DNA of 64,000 nucleotides from Thalassoglobus neptunius (lineage in GTDB: Bacteria > Planctomycetota > Planctomycetia > Planctomycetales > Planctomycetaceae). The stretch is taken from the NCBI RefSeq assembly GCF_007859735.1, contig NZ_SIHI01000014.1:24724-88723 (forward strand). The letters are read 5' to 3'. Below the pieces are notes generated by a model that did not search any database, was not told the DNA's origin, and saw only the letters and a list, made by a program, of their open reading frames with translations. The position numbers and the translations under genes were made by a program. Positions 17,496 to 26,411 of this stretch are shown here, one piece after another. Positions within the stretch are counted from its first letter, which is position 1; every line of letters starts with the position of its first letter.

Positions 17496-18032
17496 TTAAC
17501 TAAGACACTCGAACGAAGTTGCAAAGTGGTTCTGAATCGTATGGCGAGCGCGACAGTACAATTGCCTCGCATTCTCTTTTGATAGATTTAACACCTCAGC
17601 GATGTCCTGGTAGTCCATCCCATCCAGTCGAAGCAAAATGACTTCTCGCCCGGGAGATTCGAGGCTTTGAATCAACTTATGAACTTCCTCACACATCGCC
17701 TGAACTTCAGAAGTTGCGAGGTCACGAAATCGTGGGTCCCGGCGCTCGTCTTCAACCGTTCCAATATCAATCGCTGCATTTGAAATCCTTCTGCGACGAC
17801 GCAGAACTTTCCGCTGCTTCTTCTTCAAGACTCCAAAGAACCACGGAGCGACCTGTTTTCTGGGAAGTGATTCAATCTTTTCGAACAGGACAAGGAACGC
17901 ATCGTGAATGATCTCACCAGCGACACTCTCGTAGTGACTTCCAAGTCGCGATTTCAAATACGTGCGAGCGGGTCCTGCGAGGCTCTTATACGCGTCTTGA
18001 AACCACTTTTCTCGATCTGCTTGACTGTTCAT
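17496..18032 (-). CDS. ECF-type RNA polymerase sigma factor
   Basis: 178 residues. Region 2 covers about 10-80 (LKSRLGSHYESVAGEIIHDA, then FLVLFEKIESLPRKQVAPWF) and is followed by a very basic KKKQRKVLRRRRR stretch. Region 4 covers about 115-170 (LESPGREVILLRLDGMDYQD, then VLNLSKENARQLYCRARHTI). There is no region 3, as in ECF factors. No anti-sigma gene is adjacent; instead the small acidic protein gene follows. Its promoter region is shared with the divergent GntR-type gene. Confidence 0.88.
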   Translation of the reverse strand: MNSQADREKWFQDAYKSLAGPARTYLKSRLGSHYESVAGEIIHDAFLVLFEKIESLPRKQVAPWFFGVLKKKQRKVLRRRRRISNAAIDIGTVEDERRDPRFRDLATSEVQAMCEEVHKLIQSLESPGREVILLRLDGMDYQDIAEVLNLSKENARQLYCRARHTIQNHFATSFECLS

Positions 18033-18145
18033 GATCGAATTCCGATGTGGGACAACCGTCTGTTCTTCCCTCTACTATTCCAGGAGGAGACGATCTGTGA
18101 CAAGGTTTTGCACAATTATCCGCAAATCCAGTTACACGTTTCCAA

Positions 18146-18174
18146 TTGCCACTTGTTTTCACACAAGTGATACT
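18146..18174 (+). promoter_or_regulatory. Candidate promoter with overlapping operator for the GntR-type gene
   Basis: TTGCCA (18146-18151) and GATACT (18169-18174) are 17 bases apart. A perfect inverted repeat CACTTGT-N6-ACAAGTG (18150-18156 and 18163-18169) fills the spacer, where a bound dimer would block RNA polymerase. The gene starts at 18238, so this could be an autoregulatory site. Confidence 0.55.
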
Positions 18175-18237
18175 CAATAATCATAGTGATTGACCAGATG
18201 GCCATCTATTTTTTTGTTCAGAATTGGGATAATTTTC

Positions 18238-19068
18238 ATGAAAACGAATAAGCCTCAAGTTCGCAGTGCTTCAAAGAAGCCGCCCAATTCATCGACCAGT
18301 TCATCGAAACGGCAGAAGCCAGGAAGGCAGTCCAGTTCCGTAGGGGAAGTGCGACAAGAACTCTTTCACCGGTTGGTCGCGGAGCCAGAATTCCTCGCAT
18401 CGCCACTGTCAGAGAAAGCTGTTTTCGAAGAGATACAACGGAGACAAGAGAATTTCAGAGGGTCCCTCTCATCGACCCGCGAGGCACTCATTGAACTCAT
18501 TGCCCATGGATTGCTGATTCGGAGCGAGAAAGGCATCTCACGAGACATCCTCAGCCCTCGCGACTTGACAGAGTTCTTCGGGATCCGAATTCAGATCGAA
18601 CTCTTCTCAATCGAAAGCGCATTGGCGGACGAGCGTCTCCGTCCTACGGTGACGATGAAGCTGATGAAGATTGTCAGCGAGCAACGGGAACTCCTCGAAT
18701 CTCGGGAGATCGTTGATCGAATTCGATGGTTTGAGAAGTCGGTTGAGTTTCATGCGTCCATCGCTGTCGAAACGGACAATCGACGTCGCGGAGAACTTCT
18801 CAAAAAGCTGATGTGGCAGACCCGCATCGGTGCGAAATTTGACCTCGAAAGCGAAGAAGAACAGAGACACGCAACAGAAGAGCACGACGCCTTTTGCTCC
18901 ATCATTGGTGGATTTGAACCGTTCGACCGCCAGGAGTTCATCAACCACTTTCGTGACCCATTCGAACGTGCTCTCGATCAAATTGACGCGGAGCAGAGAA
19001 TGCGTGAACTCTGGTGGCAACACGTGCTTCGAATTTCCGGCTTAGACACAAGTCCCGGGAAAAGCTGA
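18238..19068 (+). CDS. GntR-family regulator with FCD-like ligand domain
   Basis: 276 residues from the ATG at 18238. The first 35 residues are a Lys/Ser/Pro-rich tail. A winged helix follows at about 35-105 (RQELFHRLVAEPEFLASPLS, then SLSSTREALIELIAHGLLIR), matching the GntR pattern in which the start of the recognition helix reads S-S-T-R-E-A-L. Residues 110-260 are all-helical with FFGIRIQIELFSIESALA, as in FCD (FadR-type) domains. The FCD metal-binding histidines are only partly recognisable (FHASIAVETDN, HATEEHDAF). The effector is unknown. Confidence 0.75.
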   Translation: MKTNKPQVRSASKKPPNSSTSSSKRQKPGRQSSSVGEVRQELFHRLVAEPEFLASPLSEKAVFEEIQRRQENFRGSLSSTREALIELIAHGLLIRSEKGISRDILSPRDLTEFFGIRIQIELFSIESALADERLRPTVTMKLMKIVSEQRELLESREIVDRIRWFEKSVEFHASIAVETDNRRRGELLKKLMWQTRIGAKFDLESEEEQRHATEEHDAFCSIIGGFEPFDRQEFINHFRDPFERALDQIDAEQRMRELWWQHVLRISGLDTSPGKS

Positions 19069-19374
19069 AAGTGCATGCTGAGTCTATGTTGAGAATTCCT
19101 TTCGAACCGGAGCGTTTTTCTCCTGGACCTTCCCGATTCCGCAGTGCGGTCCAAGAAGACTCAGAGCTACAATCCCTCGAGAACTGATCTCTGAGCCGAT
19201 GACACTAAGAGCGGTCAATAGGCATCACCGCTATCACAACTTATTGAAAGACGAAGTCGTGAAGTTGCCTATAAACGCAGAAAATCGATCGATTCCATCG
19301 GCAACTCAATCACGACAGAATCTCCCAGAGAATCCCAACGGAGATTCCCGGAAACCGTCAGGCTGTTTTCTTCA
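19069..19374. other. Intergenic region
   Basis: 306 bases without a supported gene, repeat or terminator. It should contain the promoter of the haem-oxygenase-like gene. Confidence 0.35.
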
Positions 19375-20181
19375 ATGAACAAGATTCGAGACATCCTCCG
19401 AGAAGCGACCGGTCGCATTGGCGATCATCGATTGGCGGAAGCTGTGAATGGTGTCTACGAATCGAGTTCCAGCCGCGAGACCATCCTGCTTACAAAAGAC
19501 TTTTGGGACCGACTCACGACGAATACCTGGCCGCAAGAGACTCTGCGATTCTTCGCTTCGGGTTGGCATGATCTTCACCAGTCAGCGTTCTTCGTGGCTG
19601 GCCTTCAGGTTCGGCTCCAACGAGATGCGGCAAGTTGGAGCCCGGAACATCTCCCCGATTTGATACACGCCTCTTCCGAACTGGCAGAGATCATTTCAGA
19701 AGATACTGGTGTCGATGGCACTCCTCATGATGAGCTTTATCGGAACTTCGCGAGAAGCCTGACCGGGGATGATCTTTGGAGCCTTGACCGGTACACAGTC
19801 CCCGCGTGCAAAACGTTTCGAATTTACGTCCGAGAATCTCGCCTTTCCGCCCCCATCTCGAATGCGATTCTGGCCGTCGCTGCTTCCGAGCAATGGAACA
19901 CCGCGGAATATTCACTCTGCTCGCAGTTGATGAAAAACTGGCAGCCCAGTGAAGCGGTCCATCATTGCCGTCTTGACTTAGAGTATGTCGATGTTCACGC
20001 TGGGGAGACAGAACTGGGACACTTGCTTCACGCTCTGAACGCCTGGAGATTCTTTCTGAAAACGGATCCGACCGCAGATCAGATTTCGGACGTCAGCACG
20101 ATCTTTCAACACCACATCGATCAAGTGAAACTCGCCTATCTTGGACTACATCACGTCCTCGACAACACAAAATTCCACTAA
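19375..20181 (+). CDS. Haem-oxygenase-like fold protein, possible diiron oxidase
   Basis: 268 residues, all helical. The segment EDTGVDGTPHDELYRNFARS (about 117-136) and the segment YVDVHAGETELGHLLHAL (about 203-220) follow the pattern of iron-containing haem-oxygenase-like diiron oxidases (relatives of TenA, CADD and UndA): an acidic residue followed by His in the first, and a His-x4-Glu-x2-His set in the second. The usual second motif is His-x3-Asp-x2-His, so the spacing here is one residue longer. Substrate unknown. No biosynthetic partner is adjacent. The family call is moderate and rests on these motifs. Confidence 0.55.
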   Translation: MNKIRDILREATGRIGDHRLAEAVNGVYESSSSRETILLTKDFWDRLTTNTWPQETLRFFASGWHDLHQSAFFVAGLQVRLQRDAASWSPEHLPDLIHASSELAEIISEDTGVDGTPHDELYRNFARSLTGDDLWSLDRYTVPACKTFRIYVRESRLSAPISNAILAVAASEQWNTAEYSLCSQLMKNWQPSEAVHHCRLDLEYVDVHAGETELGHLLHALNAWRFFLKTDPTADQISDVSTIFQHHIDQVKLAYLGLHHVLDNTKFH

Positions 20182-20435
20182 AACCATTCCGGTGTGTCTG
20201 CTGCTGACTGACGTCCGGCTCAAGCAATCTACAGCCCAGTTGCCACCTGATCCGATGAGAACCGCTCGCGAAATACGATTCAAAAATGCGAGACGCCACG
20301 GGCCGGGAAAGCGAACGAATCCGGCATTCTGAATGAAATCAAGACGGCACTGAAAGACGATGCGCTTCGCCACAACGTCAAAAAGCGACAGGAGATAGTT
20401 CATCCTGCCGCTCTGCGTCTCGAAAGAAGCCAAAG

Positions 20436-20520
<85 letters not shown>

Positions 20521-20529
20521 GAGGCGGGC

Positions 20530-20558
20530 ACGATATCGGGTTTTACAGAGTCCGTCAA
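20530..20558 (-). promoter_or_regulatory. Promoter of tRNA-Ser
   Basis: On the minus strand TTGACG (20553-20558) and TATCGT (20530-20535) are exactly 17 bases apart, ending 9 bases before the tRNA. This is one of the best sigma-70-like promoters in the window. Confidence 0.75.
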
Positions 20559-20739
20559 TCAGTTTCCAGAGATTTGAGCAGGCTCGCGTCGACTTGTTCC
20601 AATGACGAAGTGTGAGGGCAGTTGCCCTTCCCTGTCAAATTGGTTTGCGAAGCCGGAGACAGCAGATCGAATCCGCGAATCTGTGAAAGGACTGAATTGT
20701 GATGGCGACCGTTTTTGCTCGGGAGAATGACCGGTCGAT

Positions 20740-21633
20740 TTAATCCGATGCGACCGGACGGGGATCACTTTTCGGTGAATTCAACTTGAGGTCATCAGGC
20801 TGGAAATCAGCAACGGACAGCCCTTGCTCAGCGGTAATCAAGAGTGCTGTTTCCCGGAGTCGTGTTCTTGCAGCATCGAGGGACGTTTCGGGGGGAACAA
20901 CTTTCTGAACCGACAATTGCCATACAGCGAGTGTTGATTGATACAGCGACTCATTCAGCGGTGATCGATTCGGCTGATCGCGCAATGTGTCGAGAAATGG
21001 TTTGAGTTTCCTGTCGGCTCTTACTGAAAATTTTGACCATGCGCGGCTGGGATTCTCTTCTTTTCGAATTTCTTCAATCTCAGCGATGTGTTGAGTGAGA
21101 ACATGATACTGACGCGAGGCTTGCGTTCCAACGAATCCATTCAGCAGATTGCTTGACGCTGCCAGTGCGACCACTCCCAAGAGTGCCACGGCGACGCAGA
21201 TGGGAACGGCGAAGCGTTTGTTGCGTTTCAACCATGCGTTCGGAGATTCTTCAACAACACGCTGAATCGCTTCTTGTGTCGTGTCTTCAATCGGAACGAT
21301 CAGGTTGACTTTCATTTTCTCAAGGACGAGTCGCATGTCGGCAGATGGTTCCGCAATGAGAGCCTGCCCGGATTCGTTGACCATTTTGCCAAGCGAAACC
21401 ATGGCACTGATCAGTTCTGTTCCGAAGTATCTTGCCCCACTCAAATCGAAGATGAGATTGAGAAACTGGCCCGACGACATTAGCGATTTGATCCTGTGAA
21501 GTTCGCTGTGAAACGTTCTCGGCTCAAACCCGACGACGCTTCCCGTCGGTTTCACGATGAGCGTATTCCCACGCACACTACAGCCCAGAATGCTGTGATC
21601 CCGCACATCTTCGATCGTCACTTCAGTCTTCAT
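20740..21633 (-). CDS. STAS-domain protein with one membrane span
   Basis: 297 residues from the ATG at 21633. Residues 20-125 form a STAS domain like anti-anti-sigma factors (LIFDLSGARYFGTELISAM in the position of the phospho-acceptor loop; ALIAEPSADMRLVLEKM near the end). The spot usually holding the phosphorylated Ser is FGTEL, with Thr72. A membrane span follows at 141-161 (FAVPICVAVALLGVVALAAS), then a helical C-terminal domain of about 130 residues with no recognised family. The combination suggests a membrane-tethered STAS signalling protein. No cognate kinase is adjacent. Confidence 0.7.
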   Translation of the reverse strand: MKTEVTIEDVRDHSILGCSVRGNTLIVKPTGSVVGFEPRTFHSELHRIKSLMSSGQFLNLIFDLSGARYFGTELISAMVSLGKMVNESGQALIAEPSADMRLVLEKMKVNLIVPIEDTTQEAIQRVVEESPNAWLKRNKRFAVPICVAVALLGVVALAASSNLLNGFVGTQASRQYHVLTQHIAEIEEIRKEENPSRAWSKFSVRADRKLKPFLDTLRDQPNRSPLNESLYQSTLAVWQLSVQKVVPPETSLDAARTRLRETALLITAEQGLSVADFQPDDLKLNSPKSDPRPVASD

Positions 21634-22274
21634 CACAATTCCAATCCGCCACGTTGTCGACCGATTTCTTCGATCTGAACTAACCGCTCTCTCCAACGGT
21701 CTGCTTCTGAAATTCGCCGCGAAAGTGAGTAGAAACTCTCTCCTTCGGTGATCGCATGCGCGCTTCAGAGAAACCCATCCATTGGATGTGATAGGTTAGT
21801 GGCAATTTATGAATACTGGATGAAGGTGGAATTCCGAATTGCCTGGCACGAATCCGGGTGCTGAGCCGAGTGGATGTTTTCTGGGTCGTTGTGCCCTCGC
21901 GTTGACTCGATGTTGTGCTTTGAGACATTGATCATAATGGCGGCGTTCACCAGAAAGTTTCTCCGCCGGGAGTCACTGGTCAGAACTCACAGTATTTCTC
22001 ACAGAGTAATTCGAGACGAGACTGTGCCCGCTCGGGAGTGTCGTCAAATCAATCACATGTACTCTTGCGTCAATCTTGCGACGACGAAATACTGTCCCCA
22101 CGATCGCCTTCTGATCCGGGATGTCATCGAACCTTTGATTGTCGACATTGTTCAATTGCTCAATCGGTGTTTCGGCAATCAGAGTTTCGCTCCAGTGCGA
22201 AGGCATACTAAGATCACGAGGGGAGCTGAGTGATACCCCCAATTTTGTGAGCCTTCCGACAGAATCGACTCATC
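21634..22274. other. Intergenic, divergent region
   Basis: 641 bases between divergent genes. Short open frames occur on both strands but none has a ribosome-binding site plus recognisable sequence. No RNA structure stood out. Confidence 0.35.
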
Positions 22275-24110
22275 GTGCACGAAACGGATCTCCTTATTTC
22301 GCTCACCCTGGTCGTCGTATTCGGGACCGGCGCTCAGTGGCTGTCCTGGAAACTTCGGTTGCCATCGATTCTGCTGTTGCTTGCGAGTGGGTTTATCGCT
22401 GGCCCGGTTCTGAACGTGGTGGACCCGGACAAACTCCTCGGAGATTTGCTGTTTCCCTTCGTCTCGATCAGCGTGGCTGTGATTCTTTTCGAAGGAAGCC
22501 TTTCGCTCAAACTCCCCGAGTTGAAGCAAATCGGGGCGGCTCTGGGATACATATTGAGTGTCGGCGTCTTCGTCACCTGGGGACTGATTGCCATCGGCGC
22601 CTATTATATTTTGGAGTTCTCGGTATTCGCTTCCATTCTGCTCGGAGCGATTCTCGTTGTGACAGGACCGACCGTCATTGGTCCTCTGCTCCGACAGATT
22701 CGTCCGATTGGACAGGTTGGGCCAATCGCTCGCTGGGAGGGAATCGTCATCGACCCGATCGGAGCTGTGCTCGCCGTTCTGGTTTTCGAAGCGTATGCTC
22801 CGTTGTTGTCTGAAGGGGTGAATCAAAGTTCCATCGTGGCCCTTCAAAACCTGTTGTCGACCATTCTGTATGGCGGAGGAATCGGGGCTGCCGCAGCAAT
22901 TGTGCTTGCGTGGGTTTTGAAGAATCACGCTGTTCCGGATCATCTTGAGTCACTTGTGACTCTTCTGTTTGTCCTGACTGCCTTCACAGCATCCAATTTG
23001 TGTCAGGAAGAATCGGGACTCGTCGCTGTCACCCTCATGGGAGTGATGCTGGCCAATTCCGGGGTCACTTTAAAGCACATTCTCGAATTCAAGGAGAGCT
23101 TGAGCCTCTTGTTGATCTCGGGGTTGTTCATTCTGTTAGCCGCCCGAGTCGAACTTAGCTCGATCGTACAGCTTGGCTGGCGCGGACAGGCGTTTGTCGC
23201 GTTTGTGATTCTTGTCGTGCGACCGGTCGCGATCTTTATCTCGACGGCGTTCTCGCAGCTGAACTGGAAAGAAAGACTGTTTCTCTCGTGGATGGCTCCG
23301 CGAGGAATTGTCGCGGCAGCGGTTTCTTCCGTCTTCGCGTTCAAGCTTTCTGAGTATGGAACGGAAGGCGAGCAATTCGTTTCGGCGACCTTTATGGTGA
23401 TTGTCGGGACCGTGGTCGTTTATGGTCTGACGGCGTTTCCACTCGCTCGCAAACTCGGCTTGGCGTCATCAAATCCGCAGGGTGTTCTTCTTCTGGGTGC
23501 GAATGAACTCGCCCGGGCGATCGGCGGAGCGATTCAGGAGGCTGGGATTGTCGTCTTGCTTGTTGACACCAATCGCTGGAATATCGCGACGGCGAGGATG
23601 GAAGGACTCCGAACGTCTTCCGTCAATATCCTCGACGAGAATGCCGCACACAGCCTCGACCTCGGAGGAATTGGTCGATTTCTCGCACTGACTCCGAACG
23701 ATGAAGTCAATTCTCTCGGAGCGATGCATTTCGCTGAGCTTTTCGGTCGTGCGAATGTCTTTCAGCTCACCCCGTGGCGTCGAGCGGAAAAACAGGAGCG
23801 GTCGGTTTCTCATCTTCGTGCACGGTTTCTGTTTGGAGAAGATTACAGCTATCAAACGCTTGTCAACCGACTCGATTCAGGGGCGGTGATCAAGACGACC
23901 AAGCTCACGACTGAGTTCACATTCGATGACTTTCAGAATGCGTACGGCGGCGACGTGATTCCGCTCTTCACGATTCAAAACGGCAAGCTGGCGATCCTCG
24001 ATTCCACATCCCCTGAACCCAAAGTGGGGCAGAAGCTCATCGCAATTGTCGATCCTCAGCCTGCGTCAACATCGCCAACTCCTCCGCCGACGGAAGAAGC
24101 CGATGCGTAA
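22275..24110 (+). CDS. CPA1-type sodium/proton antiporter with RCK-like C-terminus
   Basis: 611 residues, GTG start. The N-terminal 400 residues carry about 12 hydrophobic spans; VILFEGSLSLKL near 73-84, GAILVVTGPTVIGPLLRQIR near 123-142 and WEGIVIDPIGAVLAVLVFE near 154-172 are CPA1/NhaP family landmarks, including the transport DP motif. Residues 410-600 resemble a TrkA-N nucleotide-binding domain (VLLLGANELARAIGGAIQEA then VVLLVDTNRWN) and end in a Pro/Thr/Glu tail. It should exchange protons for sodium or potassium across the inner membrane, gated by a nucleotide. It is followed by a parvulin gene but with a 213-base gap. Confidence 0.88.
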   Translation: MHETDLLISLTLVVVFGTGAQWLSWKLRLPSILLLLASGFIAGPVLNVVDPDKLLGDLLFPFVSISVAVILFEGSLSLKLPELKQIGAALGYILSVGVFVTWGLIAIGAYYILEFSVFASILLGAILVVTGPTVIGPLLRQIRPIGQVGPIARWEGIVIDPIGAVLAVLVFEAYAPLLSEGVNQSSIVALQNLLSTILYGGGIGAAAAIVLAWVLKNHAVPDHLESLVTLLFVLTAFTASNLCQEESGLVAVTLMGVMLANSGVTLKHILEFKESLSLLLISGLFILLAARVELSSIVQLGWRGQAFVAFVILVVRPVAIFISTAFSQLNWKERLFLSWMAPRGIVAAAVSSVFAFKLSEYGTEGEQFVSATFMVIVGTVVVYGLTAFPLARKLGLASSNPQGVLLLGANELARAIGGAIQEAGIVVLLVDTNRWNIATARMEGLRTSSVNILDENAAHSLDLGGIGRFLALTPNDEVNSLGAMHFAELFGRANVFQLTPWRRAEKQERSVSHLRARFLFGEDYSYQTLVNRLDSGAVIKTTKLTTEFTFDDFQNAYGGDVIPLFTIQNGKLAILDSTSPEPKVGQKLIAIVDPQPASTSPTPPPTEEADA

Positions 24111-24323
24111 GTGACGAGAAGCCCCTCGACACCAAAGAACAGGCGACAGCCTTCGTCCGGACCTTCGTTGTGGCTTCTCTGAAATCGCCTGAATTCATTT
24201 GAATCAAAGACCACCGCGTTTGCTCGTACGAACAACTTTTCACAGAAAACGAAGAGACTTTCGACGGAGAGTCTTCCCGCGATCACCTTCGAACAATGGT
24301 CTGTCACACGTGAGGCCCTATTG

Positions 24324-25313
24324 ATGCAGCTCATCTTGAACTCAACGAATTCGCCCAGTTCATCAGTTCGTCCCGGCTCATGCTGTTACTTTTTGCTTTC
24401 GATTGCCGTTCCTTTCATGGCGATGATCGCCCTGTTGAGTGTGCAGCCGAATGCGTTCGGAGCGGATGATGATTCACAGCCGATCGCATCTGTAAACCGT
24501 CATCCGGTCACCGCCAGCCAACTCCAGTTGCAGTTCTTTCAGCAGGCAGGAAGTTCACTTCCGGTTCAGCACGATCAGGCACAACTGATCGAGAAACTGA
24601 TCGATCGGGAATTGATTCGCCAATTTCTTGAGAAGAAAAAGATCGAAGCCGATCCGCAGGTCCTCGCGCGACGCCTGGAGTTGCTTTCTTCCGCGTTGGA
24701 GAGCCGCGGCGAAAACCTAGACGATCAACTTGCGAAGCTTGCGATCACGATTGATGACCTCAGCGAGATGCTCGCATTTGAGATCGCCTGGAGAACATAT
24801 GTGACGAAGAGTCTTGATGAGCGGCGGATTCGCGAATTCTGGGAAGCGAATCGACAATCGTTTGACGGAACTCGCGTCACAGCCTCGCAAATCTTTCTTA
24901 GCTTCCCGTCCGAAGCAACACCGGAAGACCGAAAACGCACCGCTGAACGGCTCACGGACATTCGAAAATCGATTCTTTCCGGGAAAGTGAATTTCGCCGA
25001 ATCAGCACGCGAGCACTCAGACAGTCCCTCAAAGTCACAGGGTGGACGAATCGGAAGCTTCGAAAGATATGGCCAAGTCTCCGATGACATTGCGAAGGTC
25101 GCGTTTGAGACTTCTCCGGGGATGATCAGCGAACCGTTCACGACGGAACACGGGGCGCACATCGTCCTTGTCGAAGAAGTCACACCGGGAGACCTCAGCC
25201 TCGAAGATGCTCGCCCGGAGCTGATCAACAAGCTTGCTCAGCAAATGTGGAACGAACGAGTCGCGACGGAACGAAAGACTGCACGCATTCGTGTGTTCGC
25301 ACCAAAGAAGTAA
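24324..25313 (+). CDS. Periplasmic parvulin-type peptidyl-prolyl isomerase (SurA/PrsA-like)
   Basis: 329 residues from the ATG at 24324, with GTGAGG upstream. A signal or anchor segment at about 18-40 (CCYFLLSIAVPFMAMIALLS) precedes NAFGADDD. A SurA-N-like helical region follows (QLIEKLIDRELIRQFLEKKK). The PpiC/rotamase domain lies at about 185-285: VTASQIFLSF, then FAESAREHSDSPSKSQGGRI, GSFERYGQ, and EPFTTEHGAHIVLVEEV. The product isomerises prolyl bonds and chaperones exported proteins. It is monocistronic. Confidence 0.88.
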   Translation: MQLILNSTNSPSSSVRPGSCCYFLLSIAVPFMAMIALLSVQPNAFGADDDSQPIASVNRHPVTASQLQLQFFQQAGSSLPVQHDQAQLIEKLIDRELIRQFLEKKKIEADPQVLARRLELLSSALESRGENLDDQLAKLAITIDDLSEMLAFEIAWRTYVTKSLDERRIREFWEANRQSFDGTRVTASQIFLSFPSEATPEDRKRTAERLTDIRKSILSGKVNFAESAREHSDSPSKSQGGRIGSFERYGQVSDDIAKVAFETSPGMISEPFTTEHGAHIVLVEEVTPGDLSLEDARPELINKLAQQMWNERVATERKTARIRVFAPKK

Positions 25314-25418
25314 GCCACTCTCACTGTCACTCTTTGAATCGCTGACAAATCGAAGGTCAGACCGAAAGAATCATGTGATTGGGATATCGAAGGGCCCGCT
25401 GGTCGGTTGGTGCTGTGT

Positions 25419-26255
25419 TTACTCAGACTTGATCAATCGAGTCACTTCCCCTTCGCCTGAGGGGAGGACGAAGATCTCTCGCGCGTGAGGGTCAGCGACA
25501 AGAAACCCTTCTCGAAAGCGACAAATTCCGACCGGCTTCTGAAGCGGTGCACCGGAGCGAATCAGTTCGGGAGGAGTATCGCCGGAAAGATCCGCTTTCC
25601 AAATGCCACCTGCGTAATTGTCGGCGATGAAGATCTCGTTCTCCGCGATCACACAATGATGAGGCATTTCGAACGGTCGGCCCGAAATGATGACCGACAC
25701 TGTTTGATCATCCGCAATTTTGCGAACCGGATCTTCGAGCGTCGTGACACACACCAACTCCCCTTCTGAAGAGTGCGCCAATCCTCTGACGCCGGCAATC
25801 ACAGCGAGTTCCTGAACTTCTCCTCCCGTTTTCGGAAGGCTCCAGATTCGCTGTGTTTCGAGATCTGAGACGATCAGGCGATCTCCATCGATCAGAAGAT
25901 CGGAAGCAATTCCGATGTGCCCGTCAGATAAAGGCAGCGGTTTTCGATCCTCTCCGATGGCATATACTTCTCGTGTTGAGGAATCGCCAACATAAACCGT
26001 TCCGTCGCTATCGACTGTCACGCAGCGCACGGCATTCAGTGGAGTGCGAAACGTTTTCGAAGCTTTGACAAAGACCTCCAACTTTCCGTCGACGACCTTC
26101 CAGATCCCCGGAAGTTTGCGGTCCGCAATATAGACTTCTTCGTTCGGCCCCACTGCAACATCGAGAGGATAAACCAATTGATCGTTCGCGCAGCTTGTCG
26201 CCGAAAAAGTGAGAACAATCATCAAGGCGAGTGTGACGGAGACCTCTTGAAGCAT
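25419..26255 (-). CDS. Exported NHL/SMP-30-like beta-propeller protein
   Basis: 278 residues with a signal peptide (LALMIVLTFSATSCA; the ATSCAN stretch could also be read as a lipobox). Repeated blades are readable: LDVAVGPNEEVYIADRKLPG, VTVDSDGTVYVGDSSTREVY, and HHCVIAENEIFIADNYAGGI. These match the NHL/SGL pattern. The size suggests a six-bladed propeller. It is likely a periplasmic binding or lactonase-like protein; the catalytic residues of SMP-30 are not obvious. It is convergent with the parvulin gene. Confidence 0.75.
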   Translation of the reverse strand: MLQEVSVTLALMIVLTFSATSCANDQLVYPLDVAVGPNEEVYIADRKLPGIWKVVDGKLEVFVKASKTFRTPLNAVRCVTVDSDGTVYVGDSSTREVYAIGEDRKPLPLSDGHIGIASDLLIDGDRLIVSDLETQRIWSLPKTGGEVQELAVIAGVRGLAHSSEGELVCVTTLEDPVRKIADDQTVSVIISGRPFEMPHHCVIAENEIFIADNYAGGIWKADLSGDTPPELIRSGAPLQKPVGICRFREGFLVADPHAREIFVLPSGEGEVTRLIKSE

Positions 26256-26411
26256 AGCCAGATCACTTTAAGAAAGATGACAATGAAACGAATTGAGAGG
26301 TGAATGTTACCCAGACAGAATTCGTCTGAATCGACAGATTGAAGTTATGACTTGGCTTATCACGATAGCTCGATCGACTCACAGATTCAAATCGGCCGAG
26401 GTGGCAGTGGA

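Noticed and set aside
21973..22242. Minus- and plus-strand small frames before the antiporter
   Set aside because: No ribosome-binding sites, low-complexity translation, and they overlap each other.
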